Below, in pieces: positions 8,104-16,096 of a DNA stretch of 35,580 nt; position 1 is the stretch's first letter, and every line of letters starts with the position of its first letter. Made by a program: the position numbers and the translations under genes. Source of the DNA: CAYPEK01 sp964409645 (GTDB lineage: Bacteria; UBP15; UBA6099); assembly GCA_964409645.1 (NCBI GenBank), contig CAYPEK010000038.1, positions 1-35,580 on the forward strand. The letters are read 5' to 3'. The notes under the pieces are model-generated. The model was not told the origin of the DNA and did no database searches. It worked only from the letters and a program-made list of their open reading frames with translations.

Positions 8104-8967
8104 TCAGTTCCAACCCGAAGGAACTACTTCGTTCGTCTTCTTCGCCGGCGCTTGTTTAACCGGCGGTTTCGGAACGACATTTATCTGTTTCGGCTTCACC
8201 TGCGGAACATCCGGTATCTGCTTCGTCGGCTCAGGATTGGCAGATTGCATCTCAGTCATTATCCGGTTGGCTTCACCCTGCATAAGCCATATCTCAATAC
8301 GTCTATTTTTTTGTCGGCCTTCTTCTGTGTCATTTGTATCTTTGGGTATAGTATCCGCAAGGCCTTCAGATACGATTCTTCTTGGTGAAATGTTGTATTT
8401 AGAGATCAGATAGCGTGCCACAGCACCCGCACGACCTGAAGAAAGCTCCCAGTTCGACGGGTAAACAACACTACTCATAGGTTTATTATCCGTATGGCCT
8501 TTGATTACAATAAATCTATTATTATCTTTAAGATGATCGTTATATACCTTATCAAGAATTTCTCTTGATTTATCGTTTAATTCCGCACTACCTGATGTGA
8601 ATAACACATCTTTACCTATGGTGATTTTTTCTCCAATTCCAGGAACTTTCTCTATTGTCGTCGGCTCCTTACTTCCCGGTCCTCCATCCGGCGGCTTCAT
8701 ATAAGGGAGAATTCCGGTGCCGCCCGTCATGACTCCAACCGACCCTTCAAGGAATACCGCTTCACCGGCGCCGAACACACGCGCCGCCTGAGCCGCGATC
8801 ACCTTCCACTGCGCCGTGCTTGCCGATCTCGTCGCCACCAAAACAATGAACAATCCGAGCAGAAGCGTAATCATGTCTGAATAAGTGAGTAACCACCGCA
8901 TCATACCCGCAGCTTCGGATTTGTGTTCTTCTTCGTCTAGAAAAGATTTTTTTCTTTCGGATGCCAT
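8104..8967 (-). CDS. motB: Flagellar motor stator protein MotB (OmpA-like)
   Basis: The 287-residue protein has a short charged N-terminus, one membrane span (WLLTYSDMITLLLGLFIVLV, residues 25-44) with the proton-binding Asp at residue 31, a periplasmic plug/linker, and a C-terminal OmpA-like peptidoglycan-binding domain (about 130-255). That domain includes FTSGSAEL, IKGHTDNKP, SNWELSSGRAGAVARYL and NRRIEIW. MotB anchors the stator to peptidoglycan while the Asp carries the ions driving rotation. A Pro-rich tail follows the OmpA domain. The start lies 21 nt after the motA stop on the same strand, so the pair is an operon. No flagellar structural gene is nearby; a related proton-driven stator for another machine cannot be excluded. 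Confidence 0.9.
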   Translation of the reverse strand: MASERKKSFLDEEEHKSEAAGMMRWLLTYSDMITLLLGLFIVLVATRSASTAQWKVIAAQAARVFGAGEAVFLEGSVGVMTGGTGILPYMKPPDGGPGSKEPTTIEKVPGIGEKITIGKDVLFTSGSAELNDKSREILDKVYNDHLKDNNRFIVIKGHTDNKPMSSVVYPSNWELSSGRAGAVARYLISKYNISPRRIVSEGLADTIPKDTNDTEEGRQKNRRIEIWLMQGEANRIMTEMQSANPEPTKQIPDVPQVKPKQINVVPKPPVKQAPAKKTNEVVPSGWN

Positions 8968-8988
8968 TTATTTACCTGCGTCTGGGAT

Positions 8989-9807
8989 TTACTCGCGCCC
9001 GCCTTTAGCTCCGCCTTCTGCCGCTTCGGCCGCCGCTACTTCTTCGAGCGGGAGATAGCTCAACAGCCTGTCACGCACGATACGCGGGTTATTACCTGCC
9101 TGAATCGACATAATTCCTTCAATAATAATCTGCCCCATAATCATCTCATCGCGCCAGCGGGAGCGGATCTTGTTGCACAGCGGGAGGAACAACAGGTTTG
9201 CCGTGCCGATGCCCCAGAATGTAGCGATAAACGCAACCGCGAGTGCCTCGATCGTCTTTTCCTGTCCCGATGCGCTCATTCTTTTCAGAGCGCCTACGAG
9301 GCCCATGACCGTACCTACAATTCCCATCGTCGGGGCGAAGCCGCCGAGTGTTTCAAACATCGTTGCATCCGCTGTGGCATCGTTCTTTTGCTGCATCAGC
9401 AATGTCTGCATGATTGCTTCCACGAGTTCCGGATCAGTTCCGTCAACAACAAGCCTGAGGCCTTTTGCCATCATCGGGTTGTCGATCGCCTCGATATCCG
9501 ATTCGAGTGAGATCATACCTTCGCGGCGCGCCTTTTCGGCCAGTGACGTCAACGTGTCGATTACCGATATGTGATCGAGCTTAACATCGGCAAACAGCCT
9601 GCCTAATGTCTTCGGTATCCGCTGGACATCTTTCATTTTCGAGCTGAGCATGGACGATCCGAACGTGCCGCCCAGAATGATGATCCACGCGGATATATTC
9701 GTAAAGAACGGGAGTAATTCGGTAACATCTCCACCGCCTTCCACTATGATCGCTATGATCATAGAGCCGAATCCGAGACCAAGACCTAAGACAGTTGTTA
9801 AGTCCAT
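8989..9807 (-). CDS. motA: Flagellar motor stator protein MotA
   Basis: The 272-residue protein begins MDLTTVLGLGLGFGSMIIAII and has four membrane spans: two at the N-terminus, then a cytoplasmic loop (KARREGMISLESDIE, NPMMAKGLRLVVDGTDPELVE), then two more spans around GGFAPTMGIVGTVMGLVGAL and FIATFWGIGTANLLFLPL. These are the standard MotA/PomA patterns, with the conserved Pro-Thr-Met-Gly in the third span. MotA forms the ion channel with MotB. AGGGAAG lies 4 nt before the ATG. It is the first gene of the motAB pair, with about 210 nt of non-coding sequence upstream that holds its promoter; no gene was seen there. Confidence 0.92.
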   Translation of the reverse strand: MDLTTVLGLGLGFGSMIIAIIVEGGGDVTELLPFFTNISAWIIILGGTFGSSMLSSKMKDVQRIPKTLGRLFADVKLDHISVIDTLTSLAEKARREGMISLESDIEAIDNPMMAKGLRLVVDGTDPELVEAIMQTLLMQQKNDATADATMFETLGGFAPTMGIVGTVMGLVGALKRMSASGQEKTIEALAVAFIATFWGIGTANLLFLPLCNKIRSRWRDEMIMGQIIIEGIMSIQAGNNPRIVRDRLLSYLPLEEVAAAEAAEGGAKGGRE

Positions 9808-10021
9808 TATTCTTCCCTTATTTTTCCGTTTATTTTTTCAGGGCTGTTGAATTCAAATCGCCGCTCACTCCAACGATTTTTCTCAATCCCTGTTCCTCAT
9901 TACCCTCATGATTTGGCACTTATAATAAGTCATCTCAAATCCTTGTGCAACATAATTTACAAAATTCTCGCATACTTGTTCAGTTTTTTCAAGACACCTT
10001 TATAAACAATTATTTATACTC

Positions 10022-10729
10022 TTATTGTATTGTTTTGATTAATATTCTTATTTTTTCTTTCAACCTTTCAGACTCCTCCTTGGCCACATCCCTGTCCGTT
10101 GCTGCCGCGGGATCGACATGGAACTTCTCCCCGATATTGACCCGCACCTTCACCGGCAACGCCATCGGAATCCATATTCCTTCGTCAGGACCGCCAAAAT
10201 CATGATAATTGATGATATTGGGCACTACCCATCGCGTACCCGTCATCCCGATGGGAATGATAGGAACTCCCGCCCTTGACGCCAGCCTCAGCGCACCCGG
10301 TTTGAATTCTTTAAGCTCATCTCCCGGCGGCCTTATCCAGTGGTTGATTGCCCCTTCCGGAAAAATCACGCACAATTCTCCCGATTTCAACAGCTCTTGG
10401 AGTTCTCCCAACACCATCTTAGCCTCTTCTTTATCGAGAGAAACGCCATAGCTTTCCTTTATCGAGTGCATTGTGCCCAGTTCTTTGAAAACAGGCCCCA
10501 CGAGCGGCATTTCCCCGATTCCATGCCAAGCAAGAAAATGCAATACTCTCTTCTTAACCGCGGAGCCAACAAAAAACGGGTCGGAAAAATTCGCGTGATT
10601 CGGGCAAATGAGCGCTCCGCCCGTCTCCGGAATATTTTCTTCTCCGATTATCTCAAGACGGTTGTTTATGTGCGTAAATATTTCTAAACCTTTTCGCAAA
10701 AAGAAATATAGCTTCTCATTTACAGCCAT
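10022..10729 (-). CDS. plsC: 1-acyl-sn-glycerol-3-phosphate acyltransferase family protein
   Basis: The 235-residue protein carries the acyltransferase motifs in order: NHANFSD (HX4D, H45 and D50), the glycerolipid-binding region around KELGTMHSIKES, VIFPEGAINH, and GVPIIPIGMTG. HX4D is the catalytic dyad of the PlsC/AGPAT family, which acylates lysophosphatidic acid to phosphatidic acid at the inner face of the membrane. There is no strong membrane span beyond the hydrophobic patches of the fold. CGGAG stands 6 nt before ATG. The preceding hypothetical gene ends 11 nt upstream, so they are probably cotranscribed. Because the family is broad, another acyl acceptor is possible, and the symbol is given at family level. 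Confidence 0.8.
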   Translation of the reverse strand: MAVNEKLYFFLRKGLEIFTHINNRLEIIGEENIPETGGALICPNHANFSDPFFVGSAVKKRVLHFLAWHGIGEMPLVGPVFKELGTMHSIKESYGVSLDKEEAKMVLGELQELLKSGELCVIFPEGAINHWIRPPGDELKEFKPGALRLASRAGVPIIPIGMTGTRWVVPNIINYHDFGGPDEGIWIPMALPVKVRVNIGEKFHVDPAAATDRDVAKEESERLKEKIRILIKTIQ

Positions 10730-10740
10730 TCATTTCTCCG

Positions 10741-11211
10741 TTACGGCTGAAGTATATAATCATCCATCTTCCATTTGCCCTCTTCTTTGATGAGCCGGAA
10801 TTCTATGGTTCTCAATTGAGTTTTAGGCATCCACGATGCTTTGAATCTCAGAAGGGACAACACTGATGCATGATCGCCATCCTGAATCGTATCTTCAACT
10901 CTTCTCATTTCGAGAAAAGTGTATTTCTTCGATACGGGAATACAAACCGAATTGAGAAAACTATCGTAATCCTTGTATCGGACATCGCTCTTTTTGGCGG
11001 TATATGACACAAAATCGTATGCCTTCCCGCATCTGCGATGCGCAAGCGCGGTAACATAGCTGTCCGTCACGCCTCCGGGTGTCGATTTGTGGCTGAATAT
11101 CAATATAATCCCCAGTAAAAAAAACAGAACAGCCGATATTGCCGCCGCCTTGAACCACAACGGGAGACTTTCGCTGTCTTTTTTTCCACCGCTCATATTC
11201 CGCATCATCAT
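10741..11211 (-). CDS. Membrane-anchored hypothetical protein (DUF4878/NTF2-like domain)
   Basis: A protein of about 156 residues: a short N-terminus, one membrane span (AAAISAVLFFLLGIILIF), then an extracytoplasmic domain. Its pattern recalls DUF4878/lumazine-binding-like NTF2 folds: VTDSYVTALAHRRCGKAYDFVS, a middle helix, then paired strands ending FRLIKEEGKWKMDDYIL. Such domains usually bind small molecules or stabilise partner proteins; no catalytic residue is evident. The start is uncertain: the frame is open back to a TTG at 11235, and several ATGs lie at 11211-11190 without a clear ribosome site. It lies between the SASA-type esterase gene and plsC on the same strand with short gaps. 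Function unknown. Confidence 0.6.
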   Translation of the reverse strand: MMMRNMSGGKKDSESLPLWFKAAAISAVLFFLLGIILIFSHKSTPGGVTDSYVTALAHRRCGKAYDFVSYTAKKSDVRYKDYDSFLNSVCIPVSKKYTFLEMRRVEDTIQDGDHASVLSLLRFKASWMPKTQLRTIEFRLIKEEGKWKMDDYILQP

Positions 11212-11271
11212 ACCGGCGCTTAATCGTTGTGTCAATTTCAGCTTATGCCATTATTACGAACATTTTATCTT

Positions 11272-12114
11272 TCATTGACCCGAATACTTGATCGCATTCA
11301 TCCATAAATTTGCATGCTTATCGAGCCCCGAATCGGAGAAATGGCATGCATCATGTCTGTCGTCTATACTCAGTATTTCGTCGCTGTACGCGCCCGGAAA
11401 AATCTTCAATTCCGGATTCACAAGTTCTCTCTGCGCCTGTTGTATCTCGAACCCCTCCGGCAACGTTCCACACCTCGTCGCAACCGCCACATAAATCGGC
11501 GCGTTCACATTGTGCTTTCTTATGTCACCCACCATTTCCATGAACATCTTCTTGTAGTTGTCCTTTGTCGTGTGCATTCCGTTGTCTGACTCGCCCTGAT
11601 GCCAAAGAATGTGCGTGATTTTTATCTTTTTAGAATCGAGCGACGCAAGCGCATCAAGCACGCGCGGATACAGATCGCCGGCCGGTGTCCATCTCGCCAT
11701 ATTAGTCCCGCCCACTCCGACCGCCACAAACAAAACCTTGTCGTAAAGTCCGGCGTCGATCAGCTTGTCGCCAAGCCGGCTCCACACCGTCCCTCCGTTG
11801 CCGTTCGGACCGGGCAGCGGATCCACTGCCGTGTAGCATTTCCCTTCGTAATAAACATAGACATCCCGTTTCGGCGTGTATCTTGCCGCTCCTGAATTTG
11901 CCGAATTCGACTGGCCGAAAACAAGTGCAACCATCGTCTTCGGGCCCAGAATTTTCTCGCAAGAAACTTTCTTACGCGTAATCATGTTGACATAATCACT
12001 CTTCGGCTCGTAATCATCTTTCTGCTTAGGATTCCACGAAAACGCATAGCTGCAAAAAAAGAAACCTGCAATGATAACAAATAGGAACGAGACCCATTTC
12101 ATACTGCTTTTCAT
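11272..12114 (-). CDS. Secreted SGNH-type carbohydrate acetylesterase (SASA/sialate O-acetylesterase domain)
   Basis: The 280-residue protein has a signal peptide (hydrophobic residues 7-24, likely cleaved near AFS) and an SGNH hydrolase domain. Block I is FGQSNS (nucleophile Ser69), block III contains ILWHQGESD (residues 169-177), and the C-terminal Asp/His pair is in HDACHFSDSG. WHQGESD is typical of the SASA Pfam family (sialate O-acetylesterase and acetyl-xylan esterase relatives), which removes acetyl groups from sugars. Substrate is unknown; periplasmic or extracellular polysaccharide is likely. It heads a short group with the hypothetical protein and plsC-like gene. About 230 nt of upstream non-coding sequence separates it from the FadL-type gene and its terminator. 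Confidence 0.8.
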   Translation of the reverse strand: MKSSMKWVSFLFVIIAGFFFCSYAFSWNPKQKDDYEPKSDYVNMITRKKVSCEKILGPKTMVALVFGQSNSANSGAARYTPKRDVYVYYEGKCYTAVDPLPGPNGNGGTVWSRLGDKLIDAGLYDKVLFVAVGVGGTNMARWTPAGDLYPRVLDALASLDSKKIKITHILWHQGESDNGMHTTKDNYKKMFMEMVGDIRKHNVNAPIYVAVATRCGTLPEGFEIQQAQRELVNPELKIFPGAYSDEILSIDDRHDACHFSDSGLDKHANLWMNAIKYSGQ

Positions 12115-12251
12115 AGTGCGATACTCCTAAATATCATGTGATTCATCAATAGCATTCCGCCATTAAGCCATGATTATAACATAATCGCGACACTGATTTT
12201 AAGAAGAGGCAGTATTAGTTGTCCGATGAAAAGATTCCGGATTAATAAAAC

Positions 12252-12298
12252 GTAACGGCCCCTCATGATAGTGATAACCGTATCATGGAGGCCGTTAC
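12252..12298 (-). terminator. Intrinsic terminator of the FadL-type gene / cytochrome operon
   Basis: A long inverted repeat: GTAACGGCC at 12252-12260 pairs perfectly with GGCCGTTAC at 12290-12298. The inner arms CCTCATGATA and TATCATGGAGG extend the stem with one bulge. On the minus strand the stem is followed by GTTTTATT. It lies about 47 nt past the stop of the FadL-type gene, the last gene of the operon that starts near 20.1 kb. Confidence 0.8.
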
Positions 12299-12344
12299 AT
12301 ATATATCCGAACCATAGCGAAATAGAATTTCGATGTTCAGATTA

Positions 12345-13631
12345 TTAAAAATTGTATGAATAACCCAGAGCTATCGAATCTTCCGCCAATCTGTTCGTCA
12401 CCGTCGTTCCGGCAACAACTCCCGTTGTCGGATTGACCATCGGACCGCTGATCTCGTTGGCGAAAGCATGGTAATAGCCGATCGAATACTCGTTGCCCGA
12501 CTTCAACTTCCTCGTAATCCCGATTGTTGCATGATCCTTAATTATTGCCGGTGCGGGAGTATTAAAGAAGCTAAGACTGGAATCTATGGGATTCTGGCTG
12601 TAATTGTACCCTACTCGCAGCTTCGTATTTTGGGATATCTTTCTCTGTACCCCTATGCCGAATGCAAAGATATTGTCCCATCCGAAACCGGCAACCGATG
12701 CCGTCGGCGTGAAACCCGATTTGTCGAAACCGTTCGTGTCCGCATAATTTATCCAGCGAACGTCGGCGGCGTACAAGGTTTTTTGGCAAGGCGTGTAACC
12801 TATCCCCGCCGACACGAATCCGGGCACATCGAGGTTGAAGTATAGAGGATTGCCGTTGCTGTCGTTCCATTTGAACTTGCCGAAATGAAGCGGTGTCGTT
12901 ATCGACAAGCCGAGGTTTACTTTATTGTTTGCTTTATAGCGAAGTCCGCCCTGAAATCCGATCCCCGTCGCGCCTTCCGGCTTGCCCGCCGAAGGGTATC
13001 CTGTTGATGTGGGATTTGCGAATGGCGCCGGCGTAACTTTCAGCGACGAATAAGCCGGAATCACCGAATACCCCATCGACAACCGATCCGATACAATGAA
13101 AGACTGCCCGGCGGACAGTTTCATAAGGCGATAGTCCGACTGAATCGTCCCGAAGCCACCCATCGACTGCGGCGTTAGCATAGCGTTGGTGGTTGCGGTC
13201 ATTGTATTGTCCTGCGGATAATCCACGCCGAATCCCGCAAGACCGTACAAAGATATGTGCCATGCGCTCGATGTCCCTTTCCGGTGATAGATATATCCGA
13301 ATGCAGGCATGATCGACGCATTCGTGTCGCTGTCCGTTGACCCGGACATCGTATTCGCAATACTGCTGGATACTGTCCGGTCCGGAATAAAATACTCCAC
13401 CGCCAGATCGAGCCTGCCGCCTTCGAAATCCACCGTCCCGGCCGGATTCCACGCGATCGTACCCAGCGAATCCAGAAACGCTGCGGTTCCGGCGCCACCC
13501 ATCGTTTGGTTGATCGTTCCGACCCCGTGCAGAAAGTGCCCGTCCGTCGCCGATGCGTCCTTCGCAGGCATCAATATTGCGGAAGCTGCGATCAAAATTC
13601 CGAAGAAAAACATTACAGCGCTTTTTTTCAT
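12345..13631 (-). CDS. FadL/OmpP1/TodX-family outer-membrane channel
   Basis: The 428-residue protein has a signal peptide (MKKSAVMFFFGILIAASAIL, cleavage near ASA-TDG) followed directly by the FadL hatch-region pattern GVGTINQTMGGAGTAAFLDSLGTIAWNPAGT. It then has alternating beta-strands and a C-terminal aromatic residue (LGYSYNF), as in outer-membrane barrels. FadL relatives pass long-chain fatty acids or other hydrophobic compounds across the outer membrane without an energy source. The start chosen is the Met beginning the signal peptide; the frame stays open 20 codons upstream but without signal-like sequence. It is the last gene of the octahaem-cytochrome operon, 60 nt after the rhodanese-like gene. 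That raises the possibility that it admits a hydrophobic or sulfurous substrate; this is inference. Confidence 0.85.
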   Translation of the reverse strand: MKKSAVMFFFGILIAASAILMPAKDASATDGHFLHGVGTINQTMGGAGTAAFLDSLGTIAWNPAGTVDFEGGRLDLAVEYFIPDRTVSSSIANTMSGSTDSDTNASIMPAFGYIYHRKGTSSAWHISLYGLAGFGVDYPQDNTMTATTNAMLTPQSMGGFGTIQSDYRLMKLSAGQSFIVSDRLSMGYSVIPAYSSLKVTPAPFANPTSTGYPSAGKPEGATGIGFQGGLRYKANNKVNLGLSITTPLHFGKFKWNDSNGNPLYFNLDVPGFVSAGIGYTPCQKTLYAADVRWINYADTNGFDKSGFTPTASVAGFGWDNIFAFGIGVQRKISQNTKLRVGYNYSQNPIDSSLSFFNTPAPAIIKDHATIGITRKLKSGNEYSIGYYHAFANEISGPMVNPTTGVVAGTTVTNRLAEDSIALGYSYNF

Positions 13632-13691
13632 AACCTTACATTTTCCCCCTTTATTTTTTATATAAAAACCTGCCCCAACCACGTAGCACAA

Positions 13692-14312
13692 TCATCCGCA
13701 ACCGCCGCTTTTCCTGACTGTCGGGCCCACAGGCTTTACCTTCTTTATGAATTTCCTTTGGACAACATTTTTCGGATCGGGATCAGCGCCCGGCTGTTCC
13801 ATTCCGAGAGCAAACGGAAACACATATTTCAGCTCATCATCCCCAGCCTTAATACGTTTTGCTCCCGAACCCTTTCCGTACACTTCAATCCATTTGTTAA
13901 TCCCACCGCCGAGTATATAAATATTCTGTACGTTCTGAGCTGCAAGCAGTTTCCAAGCTGCCGACGCCGCTTTTTCGTCATTCGACACAACTACTTTTAT
14001 CGCCTGTTCCGGAATACTCCTGACCCACACCGGACTCCTTAGTTGCTCTTCTTCAACTCTCTCCGAATCAACTATATGGTATATGTTGAAATCGCTCTCG
14101 TTCCGTACATCGTATATCCGCAACGGCATGGCGTCGCCGTTTGCTATCTCGAACAGTTCTCCCGGATCGATCTGAAACTTTCGCGTTTTTAATTCAGCAT
14201 CGAGTTTCGGCTCAGCCTTTGCAAGCCTCGATTCCACCGTGGGCTGTTTCACAATTAGAAGCCCAACACCCGCCGCAACTGCTATCAACGCCAAAAAATA
14301 CTTAATCTTCAT
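13692..14312 (-). CDS. Membrane-anchored rhodanese-like protein without catalytic Cys, ending in GGCG
   Basis: A 206-residue protein with an N-terminal membrane span (YFLALIAVAAGVGLLIV, residues 5-21) and a rhodanese-like domain on the far side: IYDVRNESDFNIYHIVDSERV and, near the C-terminal half, NVQNIYILGGGINKWIE. Active rhodaneses have Cys at the start of the loop after the fourth strand; here that stretch reads KVVVSNDEKAAS, with no Cys. The only cysteine in the protein is in the last five residues, KSGGCG before the TGA. A Gly-Gly-Cys-Gly end resembles the sulfur-carrying tail of SoxY (GGCGG). The ATG overlaps the stop of the upstream YeeE-type gene (ATGA). It may carry sulfane sulfur or thiosulfate in the periplasm for this operon; that role is inference. 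Confidence 0.8.
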   Translation of the reverse strand: MKIKYFLALIAVAAGVGLLIVKQPTVESRLAKAEPKLDAELKTRKFQIDPGELFEIANGDAMPLRIYDVRNESDFNIYHIVDSERVEEEQLRSPVWVRSIPEQAIKVVVSNDEKAASAAWKLLAAQNVQNIYILGGGINKWIEVYGKGSGAKRIKAGDDELKYVFPFALGMEQPGADPDPKNVVQRKFIKKVKPVGPTVRKSGGCG

Positions 14313-14917
14313 CCGTTTTTCGCCTCCGCATCTTTTTTGGCGAAATACGCCTCGGTCTTCTCGGCCGCGATGAACATCCCTATTGCCATCAAAACAACAA
14401 TAAATGCCGCAGTGCCGGCGCTCACTCCGAGCCAATCCTGAATCGTTAACCTTCCTAAAAAGCCGGAATGCTCCCAGAAAGCCCGGAAGCCGTCGATCGT
14501 CTCGCCGAAGAAAAACATTCCGATACAGAGCCCCGCAACGTATAAAATACCGTCGATTTTAAGCGTCGCCATCGAGACAAGCGCCGTCCCCGGGCAATAC
14601 CCGCCTATGACAAACCCGATCCCGAATATGATCCCGCCCAGTATCCCCGGCCACATGTACGTCGGGTTCACCCAGACTTTTTCATAATCGACGAGGCCCA
14701 ATGCATTCGCCCAGAATATCAACAGCATCGCGGTAACGATCGCCGTGAACATAACTTTCAGAACCCGCATGTTTCTAAAATAAAATTGAGCTGCAAGGTT
14801 GAGCGAGTTCCCGAAGCCCGCCCTTTCGAGGGCAAATCCGAACCCGGCGCCGACCAAAATATTTATCAGGGCGCCGCCCACATGTCCCAACGTTGCATAC
14901 ATATCAAAAGGCCCCAT
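14309..14917 (-). CDS. YeeE/YedE-family transporter, second half (PmpB-like)
   Basis: A 202-residue membrane protein with about five hydrophobic segments. It shows the YeeE/YedE (DUF395) signature GFGFALERAGFGNSLNLAAQF near the N-terminus and GGYCPGTALVSMATLKIDG near residue 115, with the conserved Cys of the CPGT motif. YeeE of this family imports thiosulfate through relay cysteines. Split two-gene forms are known as PmpA/PmpB in Serratia, where an ArsR regulator controls them. ATG 14917 is preferred because GAGGTG lies 6 nt upstream; a GTG at 14926 is in frame. It follows the other half by 10 nt and overlaps the rhodanese-like gene by ATGA. Thiosulfate or another sulfane-sulfur compound is the likely cargo, by family. 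Confidence 0.85.
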   Translation of the reverse strand: MGPFDMYATLGHVGGALINILVGAGFGFALERAGFGNSLNLAAQFYFRNMRVLKVMFTAIVTAMLLIFWANALGLVDYEKVWVNPTYMWPGILGGIIFGIGFVIGGYCPGTALVSMATLKIDGILYVAGLCIGMFFFGETIDGFRAFWEHSGFLGRLTIQDWLGVSAGTAAFIVVLMAIGMFIAAEKTEAYFAKKDAEAKNG

Positions 14918-14927
14918 GTTATTCACC

Positions 14928-15452
14928 TCAATTCCAAAGTCTTCTCACGAAATAGGCGAACATGTATGCGCCGCCGAAAACAGCGAACATGAAAGCCCAA
15001 CTACCGACCGACAGAACAGCGCCGCCGCTAAGCGCCTGTCCGGAAGTGCAGCCCCTCGAAATCCGTACCGCGTACCCGGCTATCGTTCCTCCTATCAATG
15101 CATACGCCCATCTCGATCTGACACTGATTTTCGGCCCCTTATACGTCTCAACCTTTATCCTTCCGGCAAGCAGCCCGGAAATGAACCCTCCGAGAATTAT
15201 TCCCACCACCTCGAATATCAGCCACGTGTCGAGCGATGATGCCCCGGTTCTGACAAGACCCGCCAGATAAGCGTTGTGGTCCGCATGACCCGGCCATATC
15301 TTATCCACAACAGCCGCTGTGAACTGTGCGATACCTCCCGACGCGCCAAGGCCGTGCCCGAACAGCATATATGACGCAAATAAAACCACGCCAAGCAGAA
15401 CTCCCGCCAAATAAGGATTCATATACGTTTCGGATTTATTTTTCATTTTCAT
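14928..15452 (-). CDS. YeeE/YedE-family transporter, first half (PmpA-like)
   Basis: A 174-residue membrane protein with about four or five hydrophobic segments and the YeeE/YedE signature ISRGCTSGQALSGGA near residue 135, including the family's conserved Cys. With the adjacent 202-residue protein it makes the equivalent of one full-length YeeE (usually about 330-350 aa). The start codon overlaps the stop of the cytochrome b gene (ATGA). An internal Met at residue 11 (MNPYLAG) is a less likely start. Sulfur-compound transport across the inner membrane is inferred from the family. Its place between respiratory cytochromes and a rhodanese-like protein suggests delivery of the substrate, or removal of sulfur products. 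Confidence 0.85.
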   Translation of the reverse strand: MKMKNKSETYMNPYLAGVLLGVVLFASYMLFGHGLGASGGIAQFTAAVVDKIWPGHADHNAYLAGLVRTGASSLDTWLIFEVVGIILGGFISGLLAGRIKVETYKGPKISVRSRWAYALIGGTIAGYAVRISRGCTSGQALSGGAVLSVGSWAFMFAVFGGAYMFAYFVRRLWN

Positions 15453-16090
15453 TGTTCCCCTCCGGCCGTTTCTTCTTCCACCTCTTCATAACCGGTGATC
15501 ATGCCGGTTATACTCGACAGAGGTGTATGACCTGTCGTGGTCATATATATGTGTACGATCAGAAACGACACGAACATCCACGCGCCGAAACGGTGAATCG
15601 TCGCGAGCACCTTCAGGCCGCCAAACAAATCGACAATCCGCGGGTCGATCGATGCGCTCCATTTTAACAAGCCTGTAACAATCATCAGAGGAAGAAGAGC
15701 GTTGAGAATAACGAAATACGTGATCTTCTGCAAAGGCAAGAGTCTTTTTTCGGGAGTCTTTTCAAACGGATGTTTTTCACCCTTGAATATACCTATAAGA
15801 TAATATTTTGCATGTCTGAATCCCATCGTTGTGAAATCATCGAACCCGGGTATATAGCGTTTCAGCAACCCACCCGCCAGATTATAGAACAATGCAAGAC
15901 CGGCGTTGACGGCGAGAACAATCCCTATCGTGTTGTGTATCACCACGGCGGTTTTGAAACCATGAGACGACACCAATGATGAATACGTTACAAAAAAACC
16001 GGTAACAATTAGTCCGATAACGGTTGCGGCCTGAAGCCAGTGCCACAATCTCTCGTACAACGTGTAAAAGAGGACTTTTTTCTTCTTCAT
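15449..16090 (-). CDS. Di-haem cytochrome b membrane subunit (formate dehydrogenase gamma/b561 type)
   Basis: A 213-residue protein with four main membrane spans and histidines placed for b-haems: YERLWHW (H17), VVIHNTIG (H52), and in the last span region ATIHRFGAW (H166) and LIVHIY (H180). The opening pattern is typical of quinone-reactive cytochrome b subunits of formate dehydrogenase, hydrogenase and thiosulfate reductase. It would exchange electrons between the menaquinone pool and periplasmic cytochromes. It starts 6 nt after the seven-haem cytochrome stop and overlaps the next YeeE-type gene by ATGA, so it is almost surely the membrane partner of the two multihaem proteins. Confidence 0.88.
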   Translation of the reverse strand: MKKKKVLFYTLYERLWHWLQAATVIGLIVTGFFVTYSSLVSSHGFKTAVVIHNTIGIVLAVNAGLALFYNLAGGLLKRYIPGFDDFTTMGFRHAKYYLIGIFKGEKHPFEKTPEKRLLPLQKITYFVILNALLPLMIVTGLLKWSASIDPRIVDLFGGLKVLATIHRFGAWMFVSFLIVHIYMTTTGHTPLSSITGMITGYEEVEEETAGGEQ

Positions 16091-16096
16091 TGGCGC

